From Cupriavidus oxalaticus (lineage in GTDB: Bacteria > Pseudomonadota > Gammaproteobacteria > Burkholderiales > Burkholderiaceae), in assembly GCF_004768545.1 (NCBI RefSeq), contig NZ_CP038636.1:558001-622000 (forward strand): 64,000 nucleotides of DNA, given 5' to 3'. This document shows positions 53,152-61,954 of the stretch, piece by piece. Below the pieces are notes generated by a model. It did no database searches, was not told where the DNA came from, and worked only from the letters and a program-made list of their open reading frames with translations. The translations under genes and the position numbers were made by a program. Positions within the stretch are counted from its first letter, which is position 1; each line of letters begins with the position of its first letter.

Positions 53152-54840
53152 TCAGAGTTCGCCGTCGTGATGAGGGTCGTGCTCAGGTACCACGTAAACG
53201 TTGGCTCCATAGGATGGCAAACCTAGTGGATCCTTGTCGCGGCGCACGGTAAATATCATGTAGGGACCCGGCGGCATGATGTTGTTGTTGGGCGGCATTT
53301 GAACGAGCAATATATCCTCAACGACATGCCGGAATGACAGGGACAAGTACCGTTGATCCGGATTGAATGCGTGTGTGGACGAGCCGCATCGGAGCAGTAC
53401 AACCCGAAAGACCTCGTCGGCATTCGTTGTCTTGACAACTACCGATTCGCCCGGATACGCGAGACTTGGGGCTGCAGTGACAAAGGGCCGCCGCAGGTTG
53501 CCGTGATACCAGGGAGCGTATATGTCGATATCCAGAACACGGGCAGCCATGCCTGGACTGGCGTCCTTGTCGGAGCCGGCTACCCATACACGGCCATCGG
53601 GCATGAGTAGCGCGACGGTGTGGTAGTTCCGCGGAGTTGGCGCAGGGTCTTTCAACCAAGTCCACTTGTCGGCGAACGGGTCGTACATTTCCGGGTCGAG
53701 AACGGCTCGCGAGTCCGGTGATCCCGGTGCCTTGCGGGCAGACAGCTGGTCAAAGGTGTCTTGATCCACATCGATACCGCCGCAGACGAAGATCTCGCCA
53801 GTGGGCAAGATGGTGGCGGTGCAATTGCGCCGCATCGAATCCGGCGCGCGCGGCGCCGTGGCATTCCAGCCCCAGGTCGTCACACCTGAGGAGGCATTTC
53901 GCCACCCTCGCATGTCAAGGATCCAAGCTTGTCGACTGCCGCAGATCATCGCGCGCGGCCTCCACCCCTCCTCGTGCAGCAGTGGCAGCAATAACGAGGA
54001 TTTGGTAAAACCGTCATACTCCGTGGCCTCGAAAGCCGTTCCTGCGAACTTGCACACGCGCCTGTACGTCCCGCCGTTGGACCCCGTATCAGGCTCGAAT
54101 GTCCAAGTGCTCTCCCGCACCGGATTGGTACACAATATGTCCCCAGTTGGGAGCAGGTGGATGCGCGGATAGAGGGGAAACGCATTGCGGTCGTAGTCGC
54201 CGGGCGCCCGAGCGCTCGTATATGGAGCCAATCGACGCCACTTGCCCTTCGGATCCGCATTGATCGAGAAGATCTCGGGCACGTTGTTGCCGTGCGCTGC
54301 GTCATTTGATCCCGGATGACCCGACATTGCGATTACGTCGCCGGACGCGAGTGTGATCAATGTCGGGTACCAACGGCCACCCGTCAAATTCGAGTCTGGA
54401 TGCGGTTGTGCTGTAGTTGCGGCCATCAAGGGTCCGGGGTTCATCCGGTTGGCCTTGGACCAGCCGAACGATCCGACTGGTGCGACGAGCGAGGGCGAAA
54501 CAAAGATCGCCGCATAGCGAAGTCCCGGAAAGTGGCCCTCGTGGAACAGATGCGGATCAGTATCGGGGAAACGCTCCGTTCCACCTGCTGCGAGCAGTTT
54601 GACTTGATTCGCGGCTACGAGGAACGCGTGGCCACAGCAAAACGTGTCGAAGCTCGGTGACCCTGGGTTCGTGACGGCAAACGTGTTGCAGTCAAATAGA
54701 CGCGTGGCGTCGACCTGGTGATTCTCGTTGTTTCCAGGGTCGTGTTGATCACCGCTGAAGTAAAGAATCTGACCGAATCCCACGTATGCCGCGTGCACCG
54801 CGAGGATTTCCGCGTGGTTACTCAGGTGTATCCATGCCAT
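53152..54840 (-). CDS. Copper-radical oxidase, glyoxal/galactose oxidase-like (kelch + DUF1929)
   Basis: A 562-residue protein with kelch-type repeats and a C-terminal early-set domain. The whole copper-radical site is visible: Cys68 in DTFCCGHAFL for the thioether cross-link, Tyr158 in GGRWYPTLITL, the Tyr406-His407 pair in PRNYHTVALLMPDGRV, and His490 in GSSTHAFNPDQRY. These fit fungal glyoxal oxidase better than galactose oxidase. No signal peptide is seen, although known relatives are secreted. The start has GGGGAGGCGTGCC before it. It would oxidise an aldehyde or alcohol and release hydrogen peroxide. It lies downstream of a peptidoglycan-active gene on the same strand. Confidence 0.85.
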   Translation of the reverse strand: MAWIHLSNHAEILAVHAAYVGFGQILYFSGDQHDPGNNENHQVDATRLFDCNTFAVTNPGSPSFDTFCCGHAFLVAANQVKLLAAGGTERFPDTDPHLFHEGHFPGLRYAAIFVSPSLVAPVGSFGWSKANRMNPGPLMAATTAQPHPDSNLTGGRWYPTLITLASGDVIAMSGHPGSNDAAHGNNVPEIFSINADPKGKWRRLAPYTSARAPGDYDRNAFPLYPRIHLLPTGDILCTNPVRESTWTFEPDTGSNGGTYRRVCKFAGTAFEATEYDGFTKSSLLLPLLHEEGWRPRAMICGSRQAWILDMRGWRNASSGVTTWGWNATAPRAPDSMRRNCTATILPTGEIFVCGGIDVDQDTFDQLSARKAPGSPDSRAVLDPEMYDPFADKWTWLKDPAPTPRNYHTVALLMPDGRVWVAGSDKDASPGMAARVLDIDIYAPWYHGNLRRPFVTAAPSLAYPGESVVVKTTNADEVFRVVLLRCGSSTHAFNPDQRYLSLSFRHVVEDILLVQMPPNNNIMPPGPYMIFTVRRDKDPLGLPSYGANVYVVPEHDPHHDGEL

Positions 54841-55343
54841 GGCACGCCTCCCCTCTGGCTATCGTCTTACTCTTCTGTTCGCGCGAGAGCGCTAAGACCT
54901 TGCGCAGTCTATGGTGCGAAACCGCATTTTAGGCATCCCTACGATGATGCACCGGACAAGACGCCGAGGCACATCCGCACTACTGCGTCCGGTCAGGACA
55001 GACTGCCATCGAGACAGTGAGACGTGTCACGGTGATACTTCGCTAGCCGGTGCCGGATATTGTGCGGGCTAACCTTATGGCGAAAGCTCATGGTGTGGAC
55101 GTGAACGCGTAAGGCAACAGTGGCGTCGCCACCGGCACGCGATGCTTGCCGCGCGCCAATCGTTTCCCGAAGGTCTTTTCCATCAAGGAACTGCGGGCTT
55201 TGCTACTCAACAAGCGCGGATGAACTGGACCGGGCGAGATAGCCAGGGATCGCGGCTTGGTGCTGGTGCTCCTGAAGGTCTTCCAGCAGCTACACGGATT
55301 GTCCTCTTATCGACCTGTCCGCAGAATTTAGACCACTACATTG
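54841..55343. other. 500 bp without a supported gene
   Basis: Nothing recognisable. The copper oxidase therefore has its own promoter region and need not be in one transcript with the upstream gene. Confidence 0.45.
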
Positions 55344-57773
55344 CTAAGAAATGTTGCATTGTTGACACGGGTGATCCGCAGCGCCGAAATGCTGGTTTAG
55401 GACATGCGTGGCGGCCAGCGGGATAGCCGGCAAAGCGATAGCGGGATGGCCATGATCGCCGAGGACTTGGTTGACATAACCTGCACGGTCTGGCGGGGTG
55501 TGGGGGTTCACTTCGTATGAAGCCTGGTTTCGGGCCCTGCCACGACCGAGCACATATTCTGTGCCGCCGTTGTAGCGTCGGATCGCTGCGCGCAGGAGAA
55601 TTCCGACGCAAAAGGCCGGTAGCTGGCGCCCCTCTCGCTGCGCCTGTTCCTGCAGACGCCGTAGGTCGCCGTTCGCTAGTGCCTGCTTTGCACGAAAGGC
55701 GCGGATGCCTTCGCGCACATTCTCCTGCCAGTTCCAGAAAATCCGTGGGAAGAAGTTATTTGCTTGCGTCTCGCGGCTTGCGGGAAACTGCCACTCACCG
55801 ATTTCAGGATCGCGCTGGGTAATCCCAATCCCAGCCGGTGGACCGACGAGAACACTCCCGTCCTGCCTGAACTGACTCAGTGTATGTCCTGACTCGTGAC
55901 AAAAAATTCGAATCAGCGCCCAACTGTCGTCCCCACATGCTCCAACGAGCGCGCCACCCGGTCCCACTTCGGCCCTAATCAATGCCTCGACCTGCGCACG
56001 TGACGGATTCTCGCCTGCAACTAAGCATCGCACCGTTCGCGTGAATGTGCGGCCTGTGGCATCACGGATGGTCGCCTTCACCTCCAGACTTCCGCCGACA
56101 ATCAGCGGCGTCAGTAGTGCGAGATCGACAAAGTCCTGCTTGCCGGAGGAGGTAACAATCTGTCCTAAGGTGAAGGCATAGGTCTGGAGGCGGCAGCTCG
56201 GAACACTTCCGCAATGATCAGAGACGCCGCTTCGCACTCTGTAATTGCCGGAAACCCTGAATTCCCAGGAAATTCCAGCGTCTGGGACCGGATGTCCATT
56301 TGCCAATACGCGGCCAAGGACCGTGACGGCAGGCATGGACGGTCCCGTAGCCGGGAAGTTACCCGCATGAATGGAGAGCTTTTCACCGGCCCGAGGACGA
56401 TCAATTATGAGGTCAAGTCCCCGCACTGGCAGCGACGGGCGTCGACGGCTGCGCCGTTGGCAAAAAATGGGAGGGACTAGATTGCTCGGTGGAATCCCCG
56501 ACAGTAGTCCTGTCTCCGCTTCCGCGAGGTGCACATTTGGTCCCGGTGACTGACACGCACTAGCAGATAAATCTCCAGATGCCCAAAGCTCGAATGTCTG
56601 AGAAGCCTTAGCCAATGCAGCGTCGAGGCGTTCGGGGGGGATATCCATCACGTGGCCCCTTTGGCGCCCCCTTTCTGGGGTCTCCAGAAGTACCGCACGG
56701 CGAAAGACAATCGTAGGGAACGCAGTCAGTGGCGCGGCGGGATAGAGCACCAGTGCGGCGTCTTCGCTCTGCGGCACTAGCAACCAAGGCTGCGTTCCAT
56801 GGTGCTGCGCCAGCTTGAAGGCGGTCAGCGAATCGCTGCTGAAGATTCCAGCGAGCCTGCCTGAGTTGATGCCGTCAATCAGTCGGATCGCGTCCGCGCG
56901 CCTATCCATCAGTTTCAACATCCTTTGAATCCCTAACCTCGCGCTCAAGTCGACGCGCTTGTCATGCGGATCGATGCGCGGCTCGCCGATCGGCGCGGGA
57001 GGTGGTGCGCCGGCATCGACCAATGCCTGCTCAGTGAGCGGGCCGACGATACCATCCACGACCAAGCCGCGTTGCTGCTGAAAACGTCGTATCGCGCCAA
57101 CCGTTTGCGGGCCGAGAATGCCATCCACGATGAGTTGCGTGCCCAAGACTTGGTTGAGCGATTGCTGGATCCAGCGCTTGTACTCCGGATCGCTGCGAAT
57201 CGATGCTGCTCCGGTCGCGCCAGGCCCAGAACTGGTCCTACCGCCATCGGCGGGCGGTTCACGCACCGGGCGTAGCAACATCTGGTCCGGCGGGAGGCGA
57301 CCCTCGCTATCGGTAAGCAAGCGTGCGAATCGATCGGCACTGGTGTGTGGAAACGGGCCACCCTCAACAACCTGGACAAAGATTCCGGGTCGATCGCTCT
57401 CGGGGGTCAAGCCGGCGAGCTCGACCAGTTCGCGTGGCCAAAAATCGGTACCCGCAATCAGCGCAGCGTGCGAGAGCCCGCCTTCGCCACGCCGGCAAAG
57501 CACATCGCCTGGTTGGGGGCCGTCTGCCAGTGGTCCTCTTGGCGCGCCGATCATTTCAAAGCGATCACGGATCTGGCCGAGCAGCGCTTCCTCAAACAGC
57601 GCACCAGGCGTGGGAAATTCCGCGTAACCTAGCCCCTCAGCAATGACTGTCGCCGACGACCACTCTAGGCTAGAGCAAATTGCCAGATCGGCCCGATGCA
57701 CGTAGCGGGGTGTCTTCATTTCGATCGGAACGACTAAAGGTCCCTCATACTTGCGCACGGCTTCGTTTAACAC
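55344..57773 (-). CDS. Multidomain peptidoglycan-active protein
   Basis: About 809 residues from a GTG at 57773. Residues 1-175 look like an NlpC/P60-type fold (ADLAICSSLEWSSA with a Cys, PGDVLCRRGEGGLSHAALIA with a His). Residues about 200-260 are a peptidoglycan-binding domain (LIVDGILGPQTVGAIRRFQQ and VVDGIVGPLTEQAL). An Ig-like stretch follows, and residues about 620-790 resemble a lysozyme/transglycosylase domain with FCHESGHTLSQF and PAGIGITQRDP. No signal peptide is visible. The frame upstream of the GTG is still open and fused to the end of the next gene, so its true N-terminus may be lost. Confidence 0.6.
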   Translation of the reverse strand: MLNEAVRKYEGPLVVPIEMKTPRYVHRADLAICSSLEWSSATVIAEGLGYAEFPTPGALFEEALLGQIRDRFEMIGAPRGPLADGPQPGDVLCRRGEGGLSHAALIAGTDFWPRELVELAGLTPESDRPGIFVQVVEGGPFPHTSADRFARLLTDSEGRLPPDQMLLRPVREPPADGGRTSSGPGATGAASIRSDPEYKRWIQQSLNQVLGTQLIVDGILGPQTVGAIRRFQQQRGLVVDGIVGPLTEQALVDAGAPPPAPIGEPRIDPHDKRVDLSARLGIQRMLKLMDRRADAIRLIDGINSGRLAGIFSSDSLTAFKLAQHHGTQPWLLVPQSEDAALVLYPAAPLTAFPTIVFRRAVLLETPERGRQRGHVMDIPPERLDAALAKASQTFELWASGDLSASACQSPGPNVHLAEAETGLLSGIPPSNLVPPIFCQRRSRRRPSLPVRGLDLIIDRPRAGEKLSIHAGNFPATGPSMPAVTVLGRVLANGHPVPDAGISWEFRVSGNYRVRSGVSDHCGSVPSCRLQTYAFTLGQIVTSSGKQDFVDLALLTPLIVGGSLEVKATIRDATGRTFTRTVRCLVAGENPSRAQVEALIRAEVGPGGALVGACGDDSWALIRIFCHESGHTLSQFRQDGSVLVGPPAGIGITQRDPEIGEWQFPASRETQANNFFPRIFWNWQENVREGIRAFRAKQALANGDLRRLQEQAQREGRQLPAFCVGILLRAAIRRYNGGTEYVLGRGRARNQASYEVNPHTPPDRAGYVNQVLGDHGHPAIALPAIPLAATHVLNQHFGAADHPCQQCNIS

Positions 57774-58273
57774 TGGGCCGCGCGCGTCACCCCGCCGAGC
57801 CCGCCACCGTCGGTCACTGCGCCGAGAAGGCCCCTACCAAACGCGCCACCGGGAGTGAGCATCCCGGCGAATCCAAGGCCGGCATTCACAGTCTTGCCGA
57901 CGTCGCCGAACGCCCCTTTACCGTGCTTGGCTAGAGCTGAAGCAGCGCCGCCGAGCGCCGCGCCGGCTACTATGCCGACCGGCCCAAGGGCCGCTCCCAA
58001 AAGGGCGCCTTGTGCAATTCCCGGTAACGCGCTCGTTACCACCGGCGCCGCTTTCTGGGCAACCAGGCCCACCGCGCGGCCAGCGTTGCTTGCAGCTCTG
58101 GTGAGCGCACCAAAAAGCCCTTCATACTGCTCGGCCGAAAGGCCGGGTCCGAAAGTATGCTCGATCATCGCCTCGATTTGCTCCGGTTCGAGTAACGCAT
58201 ATTCCGGTACGAGCGCCTCGCGCAGCCGCGGATACGGATCGAGTCGCCAGTTCTGATAGCCGCTGTGCGCCAT
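57767..58273 (-). CDS. Gly/Ala-rich hydrophobic protein, truncated paralogue
   Basis: A 168-residue protein from ATG 58273 (GCAGGAAAATC before it). It starts MAHSGYQNWRLDPYPRLREA and is closely similar to the 389-residue protein at 60784 up to GRGLLGAVTDGGGLGG; then it changes to VTRAAQC and stops, where the paralogue goes on for over 200 residues. It lacks the 16-residue GVARDVGRTATAAGRE insert region. The stop overlaps the start region of the peptidoglycan-active gene by seven bases. A deletion that joined the two genes would explain both oddities. The remaining part keeps the hydrophobic segment PVVTSALPGIAQGALLGAAL. Confidence 0.75.
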   Translation of the reverse strand: MAHSGYQNWRLDPYPRLREALVPEYALLEPEQIEAMIEHTFGPGLSAEQYEGLFGALTRAASNAGRAVGLVAQKAAPVVTSALPGIAQGALLGAALGPVGIVAGAALGGAASALAKHGKGAFGDVGKTVNAGLGFAGMLTPGGAFGRGLLGAVTDGGGLGGVTRAAQC

Positions 58274-58420
58274 GATTTTCCTGCGCCATTTCAAGTTGCA
58301 ATGACCTCCAGCCAATCCACCGGTACATGCAGGCTGAACGCGCCACTTACACGCACCTGTACCCAGTGCGAACTGTATGCGAGACCTACGGCAAAAGTTG
58401 CAGGACGTCCCACTGCATGT

Positions 58421-58498
58421 TTCATAGAAAGCTTAGCGGGACTTAGCGCGCCTCAAACAATGCGAGCTAGGATAATCCAGTCAGTCGTTAGGACTATC
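58421..58498 (-). promoter_or_regulatory. AraC-type tandem operator and promoter, left copy
   Basis: Leftward, GTCCTAAC (58494-58487) and ATCCTAGC (58473-58466) are direct repeats with a 21-bp period, followed 40 bp on by TATGAA (58426-58421) as a -10. The element matches the right copy at 60567 along its whole length. It overlaps the last codons of the AraC gene and lies about 190 bp before the gene at 58273. Confidence 0.65.
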
Positions 58499-59290
58499 TT
58501 GTGCCCCCCGATACTCGCTCGGGCAAAGGCCAACCTGGCGCTTGAACGCCCGCGTGAAGTATGAGTGGTCGTTGAAGCCGACGGAGTAAGCCACTTCCTT
58601 CGCGAGTGCACCCGAATTGGCTAGACGTTCACATGCCCGGTCTATCCTGTAGCGGAGCAGATACTGGCCGAAGCTCACTCCATACTCCTGCTTGAAGATA
58701 CGGCAGAACTGCGAGGCACTGAGCCGGCACAGCGCTGCGGCATACTCCAGCGCAATTTTTCGGTCGAACTGTGCCGCGACGAGTGCGATCGCAGGAAACG
58801 TCCGCGCCTGCTGTTTGTGGCCATCCAGTGCGGACAAGTCTTCGGTACCTTGCGACGGAAACAAGATCTCACTAGCCGACTCTGATCCGCGCTGGCGCGT
58901 CACTATGGTGAGTGCCGCAATCTGGTGGTTGAGGGCCTCTATCGACACCGGTTTCACAAGCAAGTCCCAGACTCGAAGGCGCAGCGCACATATCGCCACG
59001 GCCTCGGAATGGCAGCCTGTGATCATGAGAGTGGGGAGGCTCGGGTGCACGCGCCGGGTGCGAGTCAGAGCCTCGATACCTGCCGAATCCGGTGTGTCGA
59101 ACTCGAAGCACAGAATGAGCGGGGAATAAATCTGGATGGCGTCGGGGACCTGTGGCAATTTCCTAACTCGATATACGTCAAATGCACCGTCGATGGCATC
59201 GACTAGTGCGGTGCCCGCTTCCCGCGTTAGGTCAACCCAGAGAATACGGGGCTCTCGCCCAGCGCTAGGTGGATTGAATGAATAATTCAT
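58481..59290 (-). CDS. AraC family regulator with N-terminal receiver-like domain
   Basis: A protein of about 269 residues from ATG 59290 (GAAGGAAAAAAATC before it). Residues 14-125 form a response-regulator receiver fold (ILWVDLTREAG, LMITGCHSEA, the Lys in LLVKPVS). At the phospho-acceptor position ILCFEFDTPDSAGIEAL aligns Glu63 with the usual Asp, though Asp65 is close. Residues about 170-265 are an AraC double HTH with CRLSASQFCRIFKQEYGVSF and EVAYSVGFNDHSYFTRAF. No kinase gene is near. It is placed between two operons with identical tandem operators and is their likely regulator. Confidence 0.85.
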   Translation of the reverse strand: MNYSFNPPSAGREPRILWVDLTREAGTALVDAIDGAFDVYRVRKLPQVPDAIQIYSPLILCFEFDTPDSAGIEALTRTRRVHPSLPTLMITGCHSEAVAICALRLRVWDLLVKPVSIEALNHQIAALTIVTRQRGSESASEILFPSQGTEDLSALDGHKQQARTFPAIALVAAQFDRKIALEYAAALCRLSASQFCRIFKQEYGVSFGQYLLRYRIDRACERLANSGALAKEVAYSVGFNDHSYFTRAFKRQVGLCPSEYRGAQDSPND

Positions 59291-59367
59291 GATTTTTTTC
59301 CTTCTTGATAAGTTGTTAGCATGCACTGGCTTCCATGTTCGACTAGTGGGTGCGGTTGGCGAGCATG

Positions 59368-60243
59368 TCATAGGTAGCGCATGACGATGTGTCGCTCCAC
59401 TGCACCGCTCGGCAGACCATTGGCAGAAGGCAGTTTGCGTTCACCGCGCACTGTCGCACTGGTTGCCCAAAATGTCCGGATCGGCGCGGGTGGCGAATGG
59501 ATCTTCTTGCGTGCCACGGTGAGGAGGGGCAGCCAGCGCATCGAAATGCGCGGTCGTGGGCGTGTCGGCATGCGCCACCGCCCGCAGCGCGGCATTGCGC
59601 TCGTCTTCCCTAGGGCGCCCGCGAAGCGCTGCATGTACCAGGTCCGCAGTTCGCGGACTGCGTTTTGAAGTACGCCGCCACATACCCGCCGATATCTTGG
59701 TCGGTGCGCGGGTCGCTGGTCTGAGCGCGACCGGTAGCGGCGCACGCAGTAGCCACCGAGTGCATCCTCGTGAACGATCAGGCAGCGGGTGCGGTCGCGC
59801 CAATATCCGCTGGGATCGGGGTGGCAGCCCGGATGGGCGACAACCCAAATTGCGTCAACGTCCTGCCGGCACACTGACACCATGTCTTCCGCGCAAGAAT
59901 GGAGGAAGACATCGGACTCCTGTGCGTCGAGGTACTGCGGTAGCCCCTGGTCGGACTTGCGGCTGATCGACGGAAAGGAAAGGCTCCAGCCTAAGCCGAT
60001 TGGACCGTTGGCGGCACCGGAGTCGCAAATTGGGGAGAGTGGCGGGCCGAAGCCCGAAAGCCCTGGGCTCGTGGCGATGGGCACCGACCTCGAGCCGGTG
60101 CCGGTGACCGGGTTGACGGCGAGTTTTTTTTCGCTGAGGCCGCGGATCGCGCCCCCGCCCTTTGGTAAAGAAATTGACGGCGCAACCCGGCGCTGAGTCT
60201 CTCGCGCGCCTGAGGTCTCGCTCGCCGCCGTGCCTGGTGTCAT
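59368..60243 (-). pseudogene. SpvB/TcB-type insecticidal toxin gene, 5' remnant
   Basis: From ATG 60243 the first ~115 residues match the N-terminus of SpvB/TcdB2-type toxin-complex proteins: ISLPKGGGAIRGLSEKKLA, NPVTGTGSRSVPIATSPGLS, GPIGLGWSLSFPSISRKSD, GLPQYLDAQESDVF and EDMVSV. Then composition changes; a short piece YCVRRYRSRSDQR still fits, but the frame is lost and the expected 1,000 or more further residues are absent. It is a broken and truncated gene. Confidence 0.75.
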
Positions 60244-60566
60244 CGCAGGCGCTCCCGCTGTGTTGCTTCTTGTTCTTGCACGTGCGGCGCACACAGGCGG
60301 CCCCGGGCAACAAGTGGAGCGTAGAAAAGCGCAGCCAAAACGCAACTGCACGCCGTTTCAGGCTGATATGCACGAAATTTTCGGCTCGCTTGCCGCTTCG
60401 CGACGTGGCGCAAGGCTTGCGCCGCAGCGATTCCGGGCACCACGGCTGCTGGCGCGCCCCCAAGACATCGCGGTCAACTGGCATGTTGCGATGCGCCCGG
60501 GCACGTATTTCTCTCATTTCTCTCTGCCATTTAAGCGCCGCCTGAGCAAGTATCGGGTGGGCGCAA
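60244..60566. other. 320 bp upstream of the right operator, no gene
   Basis: Open frames here are compositional. No family is recognised. Confidence 0.45.
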
Positions 60567-60644
60567 GATCGTCCTAACGGCTGGCAGGATTGTCCTAACT
60601 CCCTTTGCTTGATGCGCGCTTAGCCGCTCTAAGCTCCTTATAAA
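60567..60644 (+). promoter_or_regulatory. AraC-type tandem operator and promoter, right copy
   Basis: GTCCTAAC at 60571 and again at 60592 gives a 21-bp period, two turns of the helix. TATAAA at 60639 is a good -10 with no consensus -35 in front, as expected for an activated promoter. The left copy at 58463-58498 shares most bases including those between the repeats, and the leader between operator and start codon is also homologous. The ATG is at 60784. Confidence 0.65.
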
Positions 60645-60783
60645 ACGTTCGCAGCGAGATTCCGTCCTGAAACATCCTTCCGTAGGAGTCCCGTACAGCT
60701 TGCACAGCGTTGGGTTGGGTGGTTTCTGGTGCCGCTCGATCAGCTGGAGGTCGTCGCAGCTTGAACTGACACAGGAAAATATC

Positions 60784-61953
60784 ATGGCACGCAGCGGCTA
60801 TCAGAACTGGCGGTTCGATCCGTATCCGCACCTGCGCGAGGCGCTCGCGCCGGAATACGCGGAGCTCGATCCGGAGCAAATCGAGGCGTTGATCGAGCAG
60901 ACTTTCGGACCCGGCCTTTCGGCCGAGCAGTATGAAGAGATTTTTGGCGCGATAACCAAAGCCGCAAGTAGTGTCGGCCGCGCGGTGGGCGGCGTGGCTC
61001 GCGACGTCGGGCGGACGGCTACTGCGGCGGGACGCGAGGTGGGCCGGGTTGCTCAGAAAGCGGCTCCGGTGGTAACGAGCGCATTACCGGGGATTGCACA
61101 AGGCGCCCTCTCGGGAGCTGCCCTTGGGCCGGTCGGCATGGTAGCCGGCGCTGTGCTCGGCGGCACCAGCTCGGCTCTGGCCAAGCATGGTAAAGGGGCG
61201 CTCAGAGGTATCGGCAAGGCGGTAAATACCGGGGTAGGACTCGCCGGGATGCTCACTCCGGGCGGCGCGATAGGGAGGGGTCTTCTCGGCGCAGTGACCG
61301 GCGGTGGCGGGCTCGGAGGCCTAGCGCGCGCTGGGGTTAATGCACTCGGCGGTGGTGGCGCTGGAGCGTTCGGGCAAATTGCTCACAAGGCGCTGGGCGG
61401 CAGCGGCGGGGCCGGAGGAATCGGGCAGATCGCGCAAACCACGCTCGGAGCTTTGGCCGGTGGCGATCAACCAGGCGGCCTGAGCCGCGGCTCGCCGGCG
61501 GCAGGCCAGCTACTACACCTCATTGGCCAGCGGCCAGAAGTGGCCAAAGCCCTCCAATCGATGATGCTCAGCCCGATCGGGCGCCAGAGCATCCCGGTTT
61601 CAGGACAACAGGTCCCTGTCGCGGCGTTCACCAATCTGATTGGCCAGCTCGCCGGGTTGGCGCAGGCGGAATACCAAGCAGCACTTGGGCCGCAGTCGGA
61701 AACCGTGCCTGAGTATCTCCATGAGAGCACTGGCGCATATCGCTGTGACCCGGCCGACCCGATGCAGCGCGCCGAGGTGCTGTGGAACCTGTTGCAGGAT
61801 GTCGAGCCGGAGGCCGATGAGCACCTCGATGAACAACTTTACATGGCCTTAGCCAAAGCGCTGCTGGCCGAACAGGCCGAGGCGGACGAAGCGGCCTTTT
61901 ACGATGCTCTCGAGCTGGCCGAGCTTGATGCTGATTTCGAGGAGGTCGACTGA
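60784..61953 (+). CDS. Gly/Ala-rich hydrophobic protein of unknown function
   Basis: A 389-residue protein. An acidic, aromatic N-terminus (SGYQNWRFDPYPHLREALAP, then LDPEQIEALIEQTFGPGLSA) leads into a long Gly/Ala-rich segment with amphipathic and membrane-like stretches (PVVTSALPGIAQGALSGAAL, GPVGMVAGAVLGGTSSALAK, GIGQIAQTTLGALAGG). The C-terminal ~110 residues are acidic (EVLWNLLQDVEPEADEHLDE, FYDALELAELDADFEEVD). The middle resembles glycine-zipper or pore-forming segments. It has no signal peptide. Its N-terminal half is duplicated at 57767. It is the first gene of a tight rightward operon with the three genes after it. I do not know the family. Confidence 0.8.
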   Translation: MARSGYQNWRFDPYPHLREALAPEYAELDPEQIEALIEQTFGPGLSAEQYEEIFGAITKAASSVGRAVGGVARDVGRTATAAGREVGRVAQKAAPVVTSALPGIAQGALSGAALGPVGMVAGAVLGGTSSALAKHGKGALRGIGKAVNTGVGLAGMLTPGGAIGRGLLGAVTGGGGLGGLARAGVNALGGGGAGAFGQIAHKALGGSGGAGGIGQIAQTTLGALAGGDQPGGLSRGSPAAGQLLHLIGQRPEVAKALQSMMLSPIGRQSIPVSGQQVPVAAFTNLIGQLAGLAQAEYQAALGPQSETVPEYLHESTGAYRCDPADPMQRAEVLWNLLQDVEPEADEHLDEQLYMALAKALLAEQAEADEAAFYDALELAELDADFEEVD

Positions 61954-61954
61954 A

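Noticed and set aside
58291..58425. A 44-residue minus-strand ORF (MKHAVGRPATFAVGLAYSSH and onward) ahead of the truncated Gly/Ala-rich gene
   Set aside because: Its ATG lies in the -10 region of the homologous promoter, it has no ribosome site, and the right copy of the leader does not keep the frame.
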